The notes under the pieces are model-generated. The model was not told where the DNA came from. It made no database searches and saw only the letters and a program-made list of their open reading frames with translations. The position numbers and the translations under genes are program-made. This document shows positions 30,735 through 41,011 of a stretch of 48,883 bases of DNA, in pieces. Source of the DNA: Gammaproteobacteria bacterium (GTDB lineage Bacteria > Pseudomonadota > Gammaproteobacteria > Steroidobacterales > Steroidobacteraceae); assembly GCA_027459765.1 (NCBI GenBank), contig DAIDHD010000001.1, forward strand, positions 1 to 48,883, in the 5' to 3' direction. How positions within the stretch are numbered: the stretch's first letter is position 1; each line of letters begins with the position of its first letter.

Positions 30735-31330
30735 GGCGCGGCCTCGTCGGCGGCGACGATCACCATCGACAGCAGCGACTCGCCGGGCTCGAGACCCTCG
30801 TCGAGACGCGCGGCGAAGGCGAGTGCCCCGGCATCGGCGCGGCAACCCGCGGGAGTCGCGCCGTCGGGGCCGGCGAGCGGGCGCGCCTGCCAGGCCGTGC
30901 AGGCGCGCGCGAGCCGCGCCGCCGCGACCTCGGTGGGCCAGGACACCGCGGCCTCGACCCGTACCAGCCGGTCGTGCGCGAAGCACAGGGCATAGCGCTG
31001 CGTCGCCTCACCGAGAAAACGCGGCGGGCTCGCCGGCGCATAGCAGTCGAGCGGCTCCGGCGCCGGCGCACCGGCGTGAAACGTGACCAGCTCGTGCAGC
31101 GCGAACGGCACCTCGCGCAGGCGCGTGCCGGCGGGCACCGGAACCAGCTCGCGCCAGTCATCGACCGGCGCGACCACGGCGGGCGCGGCCGCGGCGCGTG
31201 CGGCCGGGGCGCGTGCGGCCGGGGCGGGCGCAACCCCGGTGGCACCCACGTGCGGAGGCGGGGCCGCCGCGCAACCGGCGAGCGCGGCTCCGACCAGCGA
31301 TGCGATCGCCGCGCGGCGGCGGCCGCTCAT
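30731..31330 (-). CDS. lipoprotein of unknown function
   Basis: The 199-residue protein has a lipoprotein signal ending LAGC (Cys20), a Pro/Ala-rich linker (about 21-55) and a small globular domain with four Cys (LDCYAP, ALCFAH, RACTAW, AGCRAD) that could form two disulfides. Its ATG overlaps the stop of the MBL hydrolase gene, and its stop overlaps the rsmG start, so three genes are tightly coupled. No family recognised. Confidence 0.65.
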   Translation of the reverse strand: MSGRRRAAIASLVGAALAGCAAAPPPHVGATGVAPAPAARAPAARAAAAPAVVAPVDDWRELVPVPAGTRLREVPFALHELVTFHAGAPAPEPLDCYAPASPPRFLGEATQRYALCFAHDRLVRVEAAVSWPTEVAAARLARACTAWQARPLAGPDGATPAGCRADAGALAFAARLDEGLEPGESLLSMVIVAADEAAP

Positions 31331-32274
31331 GCGCGCAACCTGCCGAGCCAGGACTCGAGCCCGGCGGCGTTGAGCTCGACGTCACCGTCCAGCAGGTCGT
31401 GGCGGCGCGTCGGGTCGGGATCGAAGCCGTGCTCGTCGAGACGCTGCGACAGGCGTTCGTACAGACGCTCGCGCAGCAACGCCGCGCCGTGCGGGCGAAC
31501 GGCGCAGTCGCGCGCCATGGCGACGCTCGCATCGATGTCGGCGTGCAGGTCCGCACCCAGTCGCTCCACGTCCGCGACACGCGCGTAGTGGGTGAGATAC
31601 ACGCACGGCGGACGGCGCTCGAGAATGCGGTCCACGGAGGCGTGCAGCTGGTCGGGATCGAATTGCGTCGGACTGGTGGTGGGGAAGATGAAGGCGCCGC
31701 GTGCGGTGTCGAACTCGCGATAGCTGATGCCGAACGTGTCGCCGGTGAACACGGCGCCGCTCTCGAGATCGACGATGGCGAGGTGGTGCAGGGCGTGGCC
31801 CGGCGTGTACAGGAACTCGAGGGTGCGCGTGCCGAGGCGCAGGCGCGCGCCGTCAGCGACGGTCTGCACGCGCTCGGCCGGCACCGCGACGATGTCGCCG
31901 TAGCGCTGCGCGTACACGCGCTCGCCGTACACCTTGGCCGTGGCGGCGATCAGGAGCGTCGGGTCGATCAGGTGCGCCGCGCCGCGCGGGTGCACCACCA
32001 CGCGCGCCCGTGGCAGCGCGGCGGCCAGGCGACCCGCCCCGCCGGCGTGGTCCAGGTGGATGTGCGTGAGCAGGATGTAGTCGACGTCACCGGCTTCGAG
32101 CCCGCAGGCCGCGAGCGCGGCCAGCAGATGCGGCACCGAGTGCGAGGTGCCGGTGTCGAGGAAGGCGGCGCGGCCCGCATCGACGAGCAGAAAGCTCGCG
32201 TCCAGGCGCGGGCGCATGAACGCGGTGTCGACCGCGAACACGCCGTGCCCGAGGTTTTCGATGCCGGTGATCAT
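31327..32274 (-). CDS. MBL-fold metallo-hydrolase
   Basis: The protein has 315 residues with the di-metal motif HIHLDH at 71-76, then TPGHALHH, GDTFG and a final LTHY. It is most like the glyoxalase II/lactonase-type hydrolases, with a helical C-terminal domain. The start at 32274 (MITGIEN) has a GAGGA ribosome site ten bases upstream; the frame to 32319 runs through that site and is rejected. Substrate unknown. Confidence 0.85.
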   Translation of the reverse strand: MITGIENLGHGVFAVDTAFMRPRLDASFLLVDAGRAAFLDTGTSHSVPHLLAALAACGLEAGDVDYILLTHIHLDHAGGAGRLAAALPRARVVVHPRGAAHLIDPTLLIAATAKVYGERVYAQRYGDIVAVPAERVQTVADGARLRLGTRTLEFLYTPGHALHHLAIVDLESGAVFTGDTFGISYREFDTARGAFIFPTTSPTQFDPDQLHASVDRILERRPPCVYLTHYARVADVERLGADLHADIDASVAMARDCAVRPHGAALLRERLYERLSQRLDEHGFDPDPTRRHDLLDGDVELNAAGLESWLGRLRA

Positions 32275-32317
32275 CTTATGATTATCCTCGTCGCAGGAGT
32301 TGAGAGGAACCATGACC

Positions 32318-34339
32318 ATGATCGAGAGAACCGAGCCCCGCCGTGGCGCCGACCCTCAGTGCCTGGCACGGCTTGCCGTCGCCGCGGCGGCCGCGTCGTT
32401 CGCGCTGCTCGCCGGCGTTGCGCAGGGCGCGGACGGCGATACGGGCGCACCCCCCGGCACCGACCGGGCAACCCTCGCCTACGACGGCATCCCGGTGGCG
32501 GCGCGCGCGCTCGAGCCGGCGCTCGCGGGATCGCTGGCCGCACGGGACGCGCGACCGGTGGGCTGGACCACCGCCGGCGGCCTGGTGGTCGCCACCCGCT
32601 TCGGCGAAACCCGGCAGCTGCACCTGGTGGAGCGTGCCGGGGGCGCGCGACGCCAGATCACTTTCGGGACGGCGGCGGTGCTCGACGCGGCCGTATCGCC
32701 GGATCCGGTCGCGGTGAACCTCGCGATCGTCAGCACCGACACGGCCGACCAGGCACGGCTCTCCTGGCTACGCCTCGACAGGCCCGAGGCGCAGCGGCCC
32801 GCCCTGGGCATTCAGGCGGAGGGCGCGCCGCTGTGGTCGAACGACGGCCACCGGGTCGCCATCGCGAGCAACGCCCGCGATCCGGCGAGCCGCGACGTGG
32901 TGCTCACGTCCCCGGACGAGGGCGCGGCGCCACGCCTGCTGGTGAGCGGCGAGGGCGGCGACTGGGAGCCGCTCGACTGGTCGCCGGACGACCGCAAGCT
33001 CCTGGTACTCAAGCACCTGTCGGCGCTCGAGGGCCATCTCTACGTGGTCGACGTGGAGAGCGGCGAACGGCGAGAGATCGACGCCGGCGGCGCGCCGGCG
33101 GCGGTCGGCGCCGCACGCTTCGCGCGCGACGGTCAGGGCGTGTTCCTGACGAGCGATCGGGGCGGGGGCTCGGTGCGGCTGTGGTTCGTGAACTTCTTCA
33201 CCGGCGAGCGCAGCGCGCTCAGCGCGGCGGGGGACGGTGACGTCGACGCGCTCGCATTGTCACGCGACGGCCGGCACGTGGCCTACGCGAGCAACGAGGC
33301 GGGGACCAGCCGTCTGCACGTGCTCGACTGGCCATCGCGGCAGGAGGCGCACGCGCCGCGCCTGCCGGCCGGCGGCGTGGTGTCGGATCTGCGCTTCGAC
33401 CCGAGCGGCGATCGACTCGCTTTCGCGTACGCGAGCGCGACCACGCCGCGCGACGCCTACGTGCTCGAGGTCGCCGACGGGCGGGTGGAGGCGTGGACGC
33501 ACAGCGAGCCGGGCGCAGTCGAGCCGAGCCAGCTGGTGGTGCCGCGGCTGGTGGAGTGGCCGACGTTCGATCGCGACGCCGGCGGCACACGGCGTATTCC
33601 AGCGCTGTTCTACGCCCCGGCCTCGCCCGGGCCGCACCCCGTCGTGGTGCTGTTCGCGGACGCGCCGCACGCGCAATTTCGCCCGGTCTTCGATCCCTGG
33701 GTGCAGTACCTGGTGCGCGTTGCCGGGTACGTGGTGGTGACGCCGAACCTGCGCGGCGCGAGCGGCTACGGACGCGACTTCGCCGCGCTCGATGCGCGAA
33801 CCCAGCGTGACGCGGTGGTCAAGGACATCGGCGCGCTCCTCGTGTGGATCGGCGCGCAGCCGGAGTGCGACCGCAAGAGGATCGCGGTGGCCGGCACGGG
33901 CTACGGCGGCTACCTGGCGCTCGCGGCGCTCGCGAACTTCGGCGACCGGCTGCGCGGCGCGGTGGACATCGCCGGCATCAGCGACCTGGTCGGCTTCCTC
34001 GCCGAGGCCGCTCCGGAGAACCGCGCCGCCTGGCGCGCCGAGCTCGGCGACGAGCGCGATCCGGACACGCGCGCCTTTCTGCGCCGCATCTCGCCGCTCA
34101 CCGATGCGGATCGCATCAATCGGCCGCTACTCGTCGTCCACGGCGAGCGCGATCGCGCCGTGCCGCTGCGGGAGTCGACCCAACTGGTGAACCGGTTGCG
34201 CGCGCGCGGCGCCGAGGTGTGGCTGCTGACCGCCGGCGACGAGGGCCACGTGTGGCGCCGCCAGACCGATCGTCTCGCGCAGGCCGCGGTCAGCGCGCAC
34301 TTCCTGGAGAAGGTGCTCAAATCGCCGACACCCGAGTGA
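32318..34339 (+). CDS. S9 prolyl-oligopeptidase-like protein lacking the catalytic serine
   Basis: The protein has 673 residues: a signal peptide (hydrophobic run about 25-37, ending VAQGA), a WD40-like beta-propeller (about 60-400, with WSNDGHRVA, DWSPDDRKLLVL, LSRDGRHVA) and an alpha/beta-hydrolase domain (about 430-673). The acid and histidine are present (HGERDRAVP; GDEGHVW). The nucleophile motif, normally GxSxGG, reads GTGYGGY, so Gly528 replaces Ser (codon GGC at 33899). It may be a pseudo-enzyme. AGAGGA favours ATG 32318 over 32312. Confidence 0.88.
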   Translation: MIERTEPRRGADPQCLARLAVAAAAASFALLAGVAQGADGDTGAPPGTDRATLAYDGIPVAARALEPALAGSLAARDARPVGWTTAGGLVVATRFGETRQLHLVERAGGARRQITFGTAAVLDAAVSPDPVAVNLAIVSTDTADQARLSWLRLDRPEAQRPALGIQAEGAPLWSNDGHRVAIASNARDPASRDVVLTSPDEGAAPRLLVSGEGGDWEPLDWSPDDRKLLVLKHLSALEGHLYVVDVESGERREIDAGGAPAAVGAARFARDGQGVFLTSDRGGGSVRLWFVNFFTGERSALSAAGDGDVDALALSRDGRHVAYASNEAGTSRLHVLDWPSRQEAHAPRLPAGGVVSDLRFDPSGDRLAFAYASATTPRDAYVLEVADGRVEAWTHSEPGAVEPSQLVVPRLVEWPTFDRDAGGTRRIPALFYAPASPGPHPVVVLFADAPHAQFRPVFDPWVQYLVRVAGYVVVTPNLRGASGYGRDFAALDARTQRDAVVKDIGALLVWIGAQPECDRKRIAVAGTGYGGYLALAALANFGDRLRGAVDIAGISDLVGFLAEAAPENRAAWRAELGDERDPDTRAFLRRISPLTDADRINRPLLVVHGERDRAVPLRESTQLVNRLRARGAEVWLLTAGDEGHVWRRQTDRLAQAAVSAHFLEKVLKSPTPE

Positions 34340-34372
34340 GCGCCAAGGCGCGGGGTGGACCGGCAGCGCCCG

Positions 34373-34392
34373 GCGCGGCGTCTAGACCGCGC
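34373..34392. terminator. possible bidirectional hairpin between convergent genes
   Basis: GCGCGG and CCGCGC form a 6-bp GC stem around an 8-base loop (cgtctaga) in the 69-bp gap between the S9-like gene and the cytochrome gene, which converge. There is no T-run, so it is a weak terminator candidate. Confidence 0.25.
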
Positions 34393-34408
34393 GGGCGCGG
34401 GCGGGGCT

Positions 34409-35038
34409 TTACTTGCTGCTGGTGGTGGCGGTGGCGAGCGGCGAGGGCTGGTGCGCGAAGTACTCGGCCGCGATCTTGATGTCGGCATCCGTCTTCAGGA
34501 GCTGCGCCATGCCGTTCATGACCACGTTCTTGCGCCGGCCGCTCTTGTAGGCGGCGAGCGCCTGCTCGATGTAGTCGGCGTGCTGGCCGGCAAGCACCGG
34601 CGGCTTCGGATCGAGCGGCGCGTCCACGCCCGAACCGTTCTCGCCGTGGCAGGCGCCGCACTGAACCACCTGCGGGGGCACGCTGCCGACGGTCTTGGTC
34701 GGCTTGGTCGGCTCCGGTCCCTGCAGGTAGGCGGCGATGTCCTCGATGTCCTGACTGCTGAGCGAGGCGGCCTGCGCGTGCATGGTCGCGTGCGGGCGGT
34801 CGCCGCTCTGGTACTCCTTGAGCGCCGACACGATGTAGGCCGCGTGCTGGTGCCGGAGCTTCGGCACGCTGTAGTCGGGATAGGCGTTCTTGTAGTTCTC
34901 GACGCCGTGACAGCCGTAACAGGTGTAGAACTTCTTTTCACCGAGCACCGGGTCCCCGGCGGCATGCGCACGGGGCGCGCCCAACGTCGCGGCGGCCACA
35001 CCGGCGAGCAACACCCATCCAGTCATTCGCAACAGCAT
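34409..35038 (-). CDS. dihaem cytochrome c4-like protein
   Basis: The protein has 209 residues with a signal peptide (cleavage near AHA-AG) and two class I cytochrome c domains with haem motifs CYGCH (40-44) and CGACH (127-131). Candidate axial methionines follow at about 86 and 174-177. It is periplasmic or membrane-associated and would carry electrons to a terminal oxidase. Start at 35038 has GGAG upstream. The second domain repeats the first (HAAYIVSALKEYQSGDR / HADYIEQALAAYKSGRR), as in c4. Confidence 0.9.
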   Translation of the reverse strand: MLLRMTGWVLLAGVAAATLGAPRAHAAGDPVLGEKKFYTCYGCHGVENYKNAYPDYSVPKLRHQHAAYIVSALKEYQSGDRPHATMHAQAASLSSQDIEDIAAYLQGPEPTKPTKTVGSVPPQVVQCGACHGENGSGVDAPLDPKPPVLAGQHADYIEQALAAYKSGRRKNVVMNGMAQLLKTDADIKIAAEYFAHQPSPLATATTSSK

Positions 35039-35183
35039 CTTTAACTCACTCCGAGTCGCGGCAGGTCTATCAAGAGCGCCGATGTTAAAGAGGGCCCGCC
35101 CAAATTGCCACTCGCGACCCGCTCGCGGTCGCCGGGACCTTCGCTTCAGGGACGGGCTCGAGGAACCACGACCGACAGGCGCG

Positions 35184-37088
35184 TCACGCCGCCCAGTGGC
35201 GCTTCTTGAGATGCACGAGCAGCAGCGACACCGCCGCCGGCGTGAGTCCGGGAATGCGGGCCGCCTGGCCGAGGGTTTGCGGCCGCGTGGCGGCGAGGCG
35301 CTGGCGGGCCTCGTTCGAAAGCCCGCCGACCTGCGCGTAGTCGATGTCCTCGGGCAGAGCGAGATCCTCGTGCCGCTGATGGCGCTCGATCTCGTCGCGC
35401 TGGCGCCGCAGATACCCGGCGTACTTCGCCTCCACCTCGACGCCGATCGCGACCTGTTCGGCGAGCTCCGGGGTGAATTCGGCGAGCCGCGGGGGCTCGC
35501 CCGGCGCCGCGAGCAGGGCGGCGAGGTCCGTGTAGCCGACGTCGGGACGGCGCAGCAGATCGAGGGCATGCGCCTCTCGGCCGAGGGGCCCGCCGAGCTT
35601 CGCTGCGAGCGTCGCGTCGACCTCGCCCGGGCGCACCACCCGGCGCGCCAGCCGTGCGGTCTCGGCGGCCACCGCATCGCGCTTGCGCGCGTACGCGTCC
35701 CAGCGCGCGTCGTCGACCAGCCCGAGTTCGCGGCCGCGCTCCGTGAGCCGCAGGTCGGCATTGTCCTCGCGCAGCGACAAGCGGTACTCGGCGCGGCTGG
35801 TGAACATACGGTAGGGCTCGGGGGCGCCGCGCGTCACCAGATCGTCGACCAGCACGCCGAGATAGGCCTCGCTGCGCTTCGGCCACCAAGGCGGCGCACC
35901 ACGCGCCGCCAGGGCGGCGTTCGCGCCCGCGAGCAGACCCTGCGCGGCGGCCTCCTCGTAGCCGGTGGTGCCGTTGATCTGGCCGGCGAGGAACAGCGCC
36001 GACAGGCGCCTGGTCTCGAGGCTGTACTTCAAGCCGCGCGGATCGAAGAAGTCGTACTCGATGGCGTAACCCGGCCGCGTCAGGTGCGCGCGCTCGAAGC
36101 CACGGATGCTGCGCACCATCTCGAGCTGCACGTCGAAGGGTAGGCTCGTGGAGATGCCGTTCGGATACACCTCGTGGGTGTCGAGGCCCTCCGGCTCGAT
36201 GAATATCTGATGCGAGGTCTTGTCGGCGAAGCGCACCACCTTGTCCTCGACCGAGGGACAGTAGCGCGGGCCGACGCCCTCGATGAGGCCGGTGAACAGC
36301 GGCGAGCGGTCGGTGGCGGCGCGGATGATCGCGTGCGTGCGCTCGTTGGTGCCGGTGATGTGGCAGGGGATCTGGCGCGGGTGCATGGCGCGCGCGCCGA
36401 GGTAGGAGAACACCGGCCGCGGGTCGTCCGAGTGCTGCACGGCGAGACCCGTGTAATCGATGCTGCGGCCGTCGATGCGGGGCGGCGTGCCGGTCTTCAG
36501 GCGCCCCACGCCGAGCGCGAGCTCGCGCAGCGCCGCCGCCAGGCGGTTCGACGGCGGGTCGCCGGCGCGGCCGCCGGCGTGACTTTCGGTGCCGACGTGG
36601 ATCTTGCCGCCGAGGAAGGTGCCGACCGTGAGCACCACCGCGCGCGCACGCAAGGTGAGACCGCTGGCGGTGGTGCAACCCGTGACCCGCTCGCCCTCGA
36701 TCAGCAGCCCGGCCGCCTCCTGCTGAAAGATGCGCAGGTTCGGCTGGTTCTCGAGCACTGCGCGGATGACGAGCTTGTAGAGCCGCCGGTCGGCCTGCGC
36801 GCGCGTGGCGCGCACCGCCGGGCCCTTGCTGGCGTTCAAGGTCCGGAACTGGATCCCGGCACGGTCCGCGGCGAGCGCCATGGCGCCGCCGAGCGCGTCG
36901 ATCTCCTTGACCAGGTGTCCCTTGCCGATGCCGCCGATGGCCGGATTGCAGCTCATCTGGCCGAGGGTCTCGATGTTGTGCGTGAGCAGCAGCGTGGCCG
37001 CGCCCATGCGCGCCGCCGCCAGCGCCGCCTCGGTGCCGGCGTGGCCGCCGCCGATCACGATGACGTCGAATTGGGAGTCGATGGGCAT
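35184..37088 (-). CDS. mnmG: tRNA uridine-34 5-carboxymethylaminomethyl synthesis enzyme MnmG
   Basis: The 634-residue FAD protein works with MnmE to modify U34 of certain tRNAs. FAD motif [38 protein letters not shown] and [16 protein letters not shown] are all present, with the C-terminal helical domain ending KKRHW. mnmE is not adjacent: fumarase is upstream by 55 bases. Confidence 0.97.
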   Translation of the reverse strand: MPIDSQFDVIVIGGGHAGTEAALAAARMGAATLLLTHNIETLGQMSCNPAIGGIGKGHLVKEIDALGGAMALAADRAGIQFRTLNASKGPAVRATRAQADRRLYKLVIRAVLENQPNLRIFQQEAAGLLIEGERVTGCTTASGLTLRARAVVLTVGTFLGGKIHVGTESHAGGRAGDPPSNRLAAALRELALGVGRLKTGTPPRIDGRSIDYTGLAVQHSDDPRPVFSYLGARAMHPRQIPCHITGTNERTHAIIRAATDRSPLFTGLIEGVGPRYCPSVEDKVVRFADKTSHQIFIEPEGLDTHEVYPNGISTSLPFDVQLEMVRSIRGFERAHLTRPGYAIEYDFFDPRGLKYSLETRRLSALFLAGQINGTTGYEEAAAQGLLAGANAALAARGAPPWWPKRSEAYLGVLVDDLVTRGAPEPYRMFTSRAEYRLSLREDNADLRLTERGRELGLVDDARWDAYARKRDAVAAETARLARRVVRPGEVDATLAAKLGGPLGREAHALDLLRRPDVGYTDLAALLAAPGEPPRLAEFTPELAEQVAIGVEVEAKYAGYLRRQRDEIERHQRHEDLALPEDIDYAQVGGLSNEARQRLAATRPQTLGQAARIPGLTPAAVSLLLVHLKKRHWAA

Positions 37089-37143
37089 GGCTGGTGGCTG
37101 CGGGCCGGCGCGTCCCCGGGAAGGCCGGGGAGCTCGCGCGGCG

Positions 37144-38670
37144 TCAGTCCTCGACCGTGACGGGCAGGCCCTTGAAGCGCCCGCGCCAGACCGCCGGACC
37201 GGAGTCGTGCACGGACTCGCCGTCCGCGCTCACCGCCACGGTGACCGGCATGTCCTTCACCTCGAACTCGTACACCGCTTCCATGCCGAGTTCCGGGAAG
37301 GCAACCACACGGCTCGAACGGATGGCGTTCGAGACCAACAGCGCGGCGCCCCCGACCGCGATCAGGTACGCGGCACGGTGGCGACGGATCACCTCGACGG
37401 CCTCGGGCCCGCGCTCGGCCTTGCCGACCATCGCGATCAGACCCGCCTTGCCGAGCATGGTCTCGGTGAACCGATCCATGCGGTTCGCGGTCGTCGGGCC
37501 GGCCGGGCCCACCACCTCGGCGCCCACCGGATCCACCGGGCCGACGTAGTAGATCACCCGTCCGTGGAAATCGAGGCCGGCGGGCAGCGGCTGGCCGGAT
37601 TCGAGCAGCGCGGCGATGCGCTTGTGGGCGGCATCGCGGCCGGTGAGGAGCTTCCCCGACAGCAGCAACCGCTCGCCGGGCCGCCAGCTCGCCACCTCGG
37701 CGGGCGTGAGTGAGTCGAGCGCCACGCGCCGCGCGCTCGCATCCGCCGACCAAGCCACCTTCGGCCAGAGATCGAGGTCCGGCGGCACGAGCTTCGCCGG
37801 GCCGGAACCGTCGAGGGTGACGTGCACGTGGCGGGTGGCGGCACAATTCGGGATCACCGCCACCGGCAGCGAGGCCGCGTGCGTCGGGTAGTCGAGAATC
37901 TTCACGTCGAGCACGGTGGTGAGCCCGCCGAGACCCTGCGCGCCGATGCCGAGCTCGTTCACACGCCGAAAGATCTCCAGGCGCAGCTCCTCGAGCTTCG
38001 TCTGCGGCCCGCGGCGGATCAGCTCGACGATGTCGATGGGCTCCATGAGGGACTTCTTGGCGAGCAGCATCGCCTTCTCGGCGCTGCCGCCGATGCCGAT
38101 GCCGAGCATGCCGGGCGGGCACCAACCCGCGCCCATGTGCGGTACCTGTTCGAGCACCCAGTCGGCCACCGAATCCGACGGATTCAACATGGCGAACAGG
38201 GATTTGTTCTCCGAGCCGCCGCCCTTGGCGGCGACCGTGATCTCGAGCTGCTCGCCGGGCACGATCTCGGTGTGAATCACGGCCGGCGTATTGTCGCGCG
38301 TGTTGGCGCGCTTGAAGGCCGGATCCGAGACGATCGAGGCGCGCAGCGGGTTCGAGGGGTCGCGGTAGGCGCGCCGCACACCCTCGTTGATCATGGAGTC
38401 GAGGTCGCGCGTGGCGTCCCAACGCACGCCCATGCCGACCTTCACGAACACCACCACGATGCCCGTGTCCTGACAGATGGGCCGGTGGCCGAGCGCACAC
38501 AGGCGCGAGTTGGTGAGGATCTGCGCGATGGCGTCGCGCGCCGCCGGACTCTCCTCGAGCTCGTAGGCACGGCCCATGGCGCGGATGAAATCCGGGCTGT
38601 GGTAGTAGGAGATGTACTGCAGGGCGTCGGCGACGCTCTGGATCACATCGGCTTCGCGTATCAGGCTCAT
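37144..38670 (-). CDS. class I fumarate hydratase, iron-sulfur dependent
   Basis: This 508-residue enzyme interconverts fumarate and malate in the TCA cycle. Single-chain fusion of alpha and beta parts. Cluster cysteines are visible as C66 (ICQDTG), C184 (GWCPPGM) and C276 (NCAATRH). C-terminal [19 protein letters not shown] belongs to the beta part. Its start is divergent from the hydrolase gene. Symbol fumA/fumB not assigned because paralogs cannot be told apart here. Confidence 0.94.
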   Translation of the reverse strand: MSLIREADVIQSVADALQYISYYHSPDFIRAMGRAYELEESPAARDAIAQILTNSRLCALGHRPICQDTGIVVVFVKVGMGVRWDATRDLDSMINEGVRRAYRDPSNPLRASIVSDPAFKRANTRDNTPAVIHTEIVPGEQLEITVAAKGGGSENKSLFAMLNPSDSVADWVLEQVPHMGAGWCPPGMLGIGIGGSAEKAMLLAKKSLMEPIDIVELIRRGPQTKLEELRLEIFRRVNELGIGAQGLGGLTTVLDVKILDYPTHAASLPVAVIPNCAATRHVHVTLDGSGPAKLVPPDLDLWPKVAWSADASARRVALDSLTPAEVASWRPGERLLLSGKLLTGRDAAHKRIAALLESGQPLPAGLDFHGRVIYYVGPVDPVGAEVVGPAGPTTANRMDRFTETMLGKAGLIAMVGKAERGPEAVEVIRRHRAAYLIAVGGAALLVSNAIRSSRVVAFPELGMEAVYEFEVKDMPVTVAVSADGESVHDSGPAVWRGRFKGLPVTVED

Positions 38671-38780
38671 GGCGCACCGACCCGCGCGCGGCGGGACGCG
38701 TCTTGACGAGGGGCGCCAAATTTACCAAGCGCCGCCGGTTTCGTCACGGAACCCGGCGGCAACTCCGCTACCATGGCGGC

Positions 38781-40262
38781 ATGCATACGGCTTGGATGGC
38801 CGCGGCCGCCGCGCTCGCGGCCGCGCTTGGCACGACACCGGCCGCGGCGACCGCGGCCGCGCCGCCGGCGCCACTCGCGCTTACCGACTGCCGGCTCGAG
38901 CATCCGTTGAGGCTCAATTCGGTCGCCGCCCGCTGCGGCGTGCTCTCGGTGGCGGAGGATCCCGGGCAGGCCGCGGGCCGGCGCATCGGCCTCGCGGTCG
39001 CCGTGGTGCCCGCGCTCGACGCCGCCAGCCACGCCGCGCCGCTGTTCATCCTGGCGGGTGGTCCCGGGCAGGCGGCCAGCGACCTGTACGTGGAGACGGC
39101 GCCGGCGTTCGCGCGCATCCACCGCACGCGCGACATCGTGCTCGTCGACCAGCGCGGCACCGGACGTTCGGCGCCGCTGCCCTGCACCGAGGCGCAGGAC
39201 TACGAGGACGCGGCTGACGCGCTGCCGAAGTTCCTCGCGGCCACTCGCGCCTGCCTCGCCAAGTACGGTCCCGGCGTGCGCTTCTACACGAGCAGCGTCG
39301 CGGTGCGCGATCTGGACGCGGTGCGCGCGGCGCTCGGCTACGCGCGCGTCGACCTCTACGGCTCCTCGTACGGCACGCGCATGGCGGAGCTGTACATGCG
39401 CCGCTTCGCGGAGCGCACCGAGGCCGTGATCCTCGACGGAGTGCTCGACCCCGAGGTTGCGCTCGGGCCGGGCACGCCGCTCGACGGCGAGCGCGCGCTC
39501 GAGCTGATCTTCGCGCGTTGCCGCGCGCAGGCGGCGTGCGAGCGGGCGTTTCCGCAGCTGGCAGCGGAATACGCCCTCCTGCGCCAGCGCTTCGGTGCGG
39601 AACGGCGTCACCTCACGCTGGTGGACCCGACGCGCGGCACGCCGCTTGCACTGTACTTCGACCGCGCGCAACTGGCCGGCGCGCTGCGCTTTCTGTCCTA
39701 CGCGAGCGATCAGGCGGCGTTGTTGCCGACGCTGGTGCACCAGGCCGCGGCCGGCGACCTGGCGCCGCTCGCCGCGCAGAGCGTGATGACCTCGCGCCTG
39801 GTCGAGGGCCAGCTCGCGCTCGGCATGCAGCTGTCGGTCACCTGCAGCGAGGACGTGCCGTACTACCACCTCACCCCGGCCGAGCGCGCGCGCCTCGAAG
39901 GCACCTATCTTGGCACCCAGCAGATCGACGCGCTGGAAGAGGCGTGCCGCGAGTGGCCCCGCGGGCCCGTCGATGCGGACCTGCATGCCGCGCTGGCGAG
40001 CGCCGTGCCGACGCTGCTGCTCTCGGGGGAGGCCGACCCGGTCACGCCGCCGGCCGGCGCCGCGCGGGTGGCGAGCGGCCTGCGCCACGCCCGCCACCTG
40101 GTGCTGCCCGGCGAGGGCCACGGCCAACTCGCCACCGACTGTGTCCCACGCCTGATGGCCGCGTTCCTCGAGCAGCGCGACCCCGCTGCGCTCGATGCGA
40201 GCTGTCTCGCCGGCCATCGGCCGGCGCCCTTCTTCGTCGCCCCCACGGGACCGGCGCCGTGA
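38781..40262 (+). CDS. secreted alpha/beta hydrolase with TAP-like C-terminal domain
   Basis: The protein has 493 residues with an Ala-rich signal peptide (1-22 or so). The alpha/beta-hydrolase core has FILAGGPGQA as oxyanion-hole loop and VDQRGTGRS. The triad is intact: Ser in GSSYGT, Asp in SGEADPVTP, His in EGHGQLATD. The TAP-like domain suggests a tripeptidyl-type aminopeptidase. Its TGA overlaps the GTG start of the ABC ATPase (40259-40262), so hydrolase and exporter are co-translated. Confidence 0.88.
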   Translation: MHTAWMAAAAALAAALGTTPAAATAAAPPAPLALTDCRLEHPLRLNSVAARCGVLSVAEDPGQAAGRRIGLAVAVVPALDAASHAAPLFILAGGPGQAASDLYVETAPAFARIHRTRDIVLVDQRGTGRSAPLPCTEAQDYEDAADALPKFLAATRACLAKYGPGVRFYTSSVAVRDLDAVRAALGYARVDLYGSSYGTRMAELYMRRFAERTEAVILDGVLDPEVALGPGTPLDGERALELIFARCRAQAACERAFPQLAAEYALLRQRFGAERRHLTLVDPTRGTPLALYFDRAQLAGALRFLSYASDQAALLPTLVHQAAAGDLAPLAAQSVMTSRLVEGQLALGMQLSVTCSEDVPYYHLTPAERARLEGTYLGTQQIDALEEACREWPRGPVDADLHAALASAVPTLLLSGEADPVTPPAGAARVASGLRHARHLVLPGEGHGQLATDCVPRLMAAFLEQRDPAALDASCLAGHRPAPFFVAPTGPAP

Positions 40263-41011
40263 TCGAGGTCGAGTCCTTGAGCAAGCGCTTCGGCGCGATC
40301 CAGGCGGTACGCGAGGTCGCGTTCACGGCGCGGGATGGCGAGATCACCGGATTGCTCGGGCCGAACGGCGCCGGCAAGTCGAGCACCTTGCGCATGGTGT
40401 ACGGCGTGCTCGCGCCCGACGCGGGGCGGGTGCGCATCGATGGCATGGAGGTGCACGGCGAGACGGCCGCGGCGCGCGCCCGCATCGGCGTGCTGCCTCA
40501 CGCCACCGGCCTGTACGGGAATCTCACGGCACGCGAGAACGTGGCCTACTACGGCGCCCTGCACGGGCTGCCGGCGGCGCGGGTGCGCGCGCGGACCGAG
40601 ACGCTGGCGCGCACGCTCGAGTTCCAGGACGTGCTCGACCGGCGCACCAAGGGATTCTCGCAGGGCCAGCGCATCAAGGTGGCGCTGGCACGGGCGCTGG
40701 TGCACGACCCACAGAACCTCGTGCTGGACGAACCCACCAATGGCCTCGACGTGATGGCGGTACGCACTCTGCGCGAACTGCTCAGGGCGCTGCGCGCCGA
40801 GGGGCGTTGCATCCTGTTCTCCTCGCACGTGATGCAGGAGGTGGCGGCGCTCTGCGACCGGGTGGTGATCATCGGCGCCGGCCGGGTGCTGGCCGCGGGC
40901 ACGCCCGAGGCCGTGCGTGCCGAACGCGGCGCTGCAAACCTCGAGGAGGCCTTTCTCGACGTGCTCCAGGCGGGCGGCCGCGACGGCGGCACGAGCGTGG
41001 GAGAGGAGTGA
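40259..41011 (+). CDS. ABC transporter ATPase (NatA-like)
   Basis: The protein has 250 residues from a GTG that overlaps the hydrolase stop. Walker A GPNGAGKSS, a variant signature FSQGQRIKVALARAL (SQGQ instead of SGGQ), Walker B LVLDEPTNGLD and H-loop SSHVM. The SQGQ form is common in NatA-type exporters. It energises the permease that follows. Confidence 0.92.
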   Translation: MIEVESLSKRFGAIQAVREVAFTARDGEITGLLGPNGAGKSSTLRMVYGVLAPDAGRVRIDGMEVHGETAAARARIGVLPHATGLYGNLTARENVAYYGALHGLPAARVRARTETLARTLEFQDVLDRRTKGFSQGQRIKVALARALVHDPQNLVLDEPTNGLDVMAVRTLRELLRALRAEGRCILFSSHVMQEVAALCDRVVIIGAGRVLAAGTPEAVRAERGAANLEEAFLDVLQAGGRDGGTSVGEE

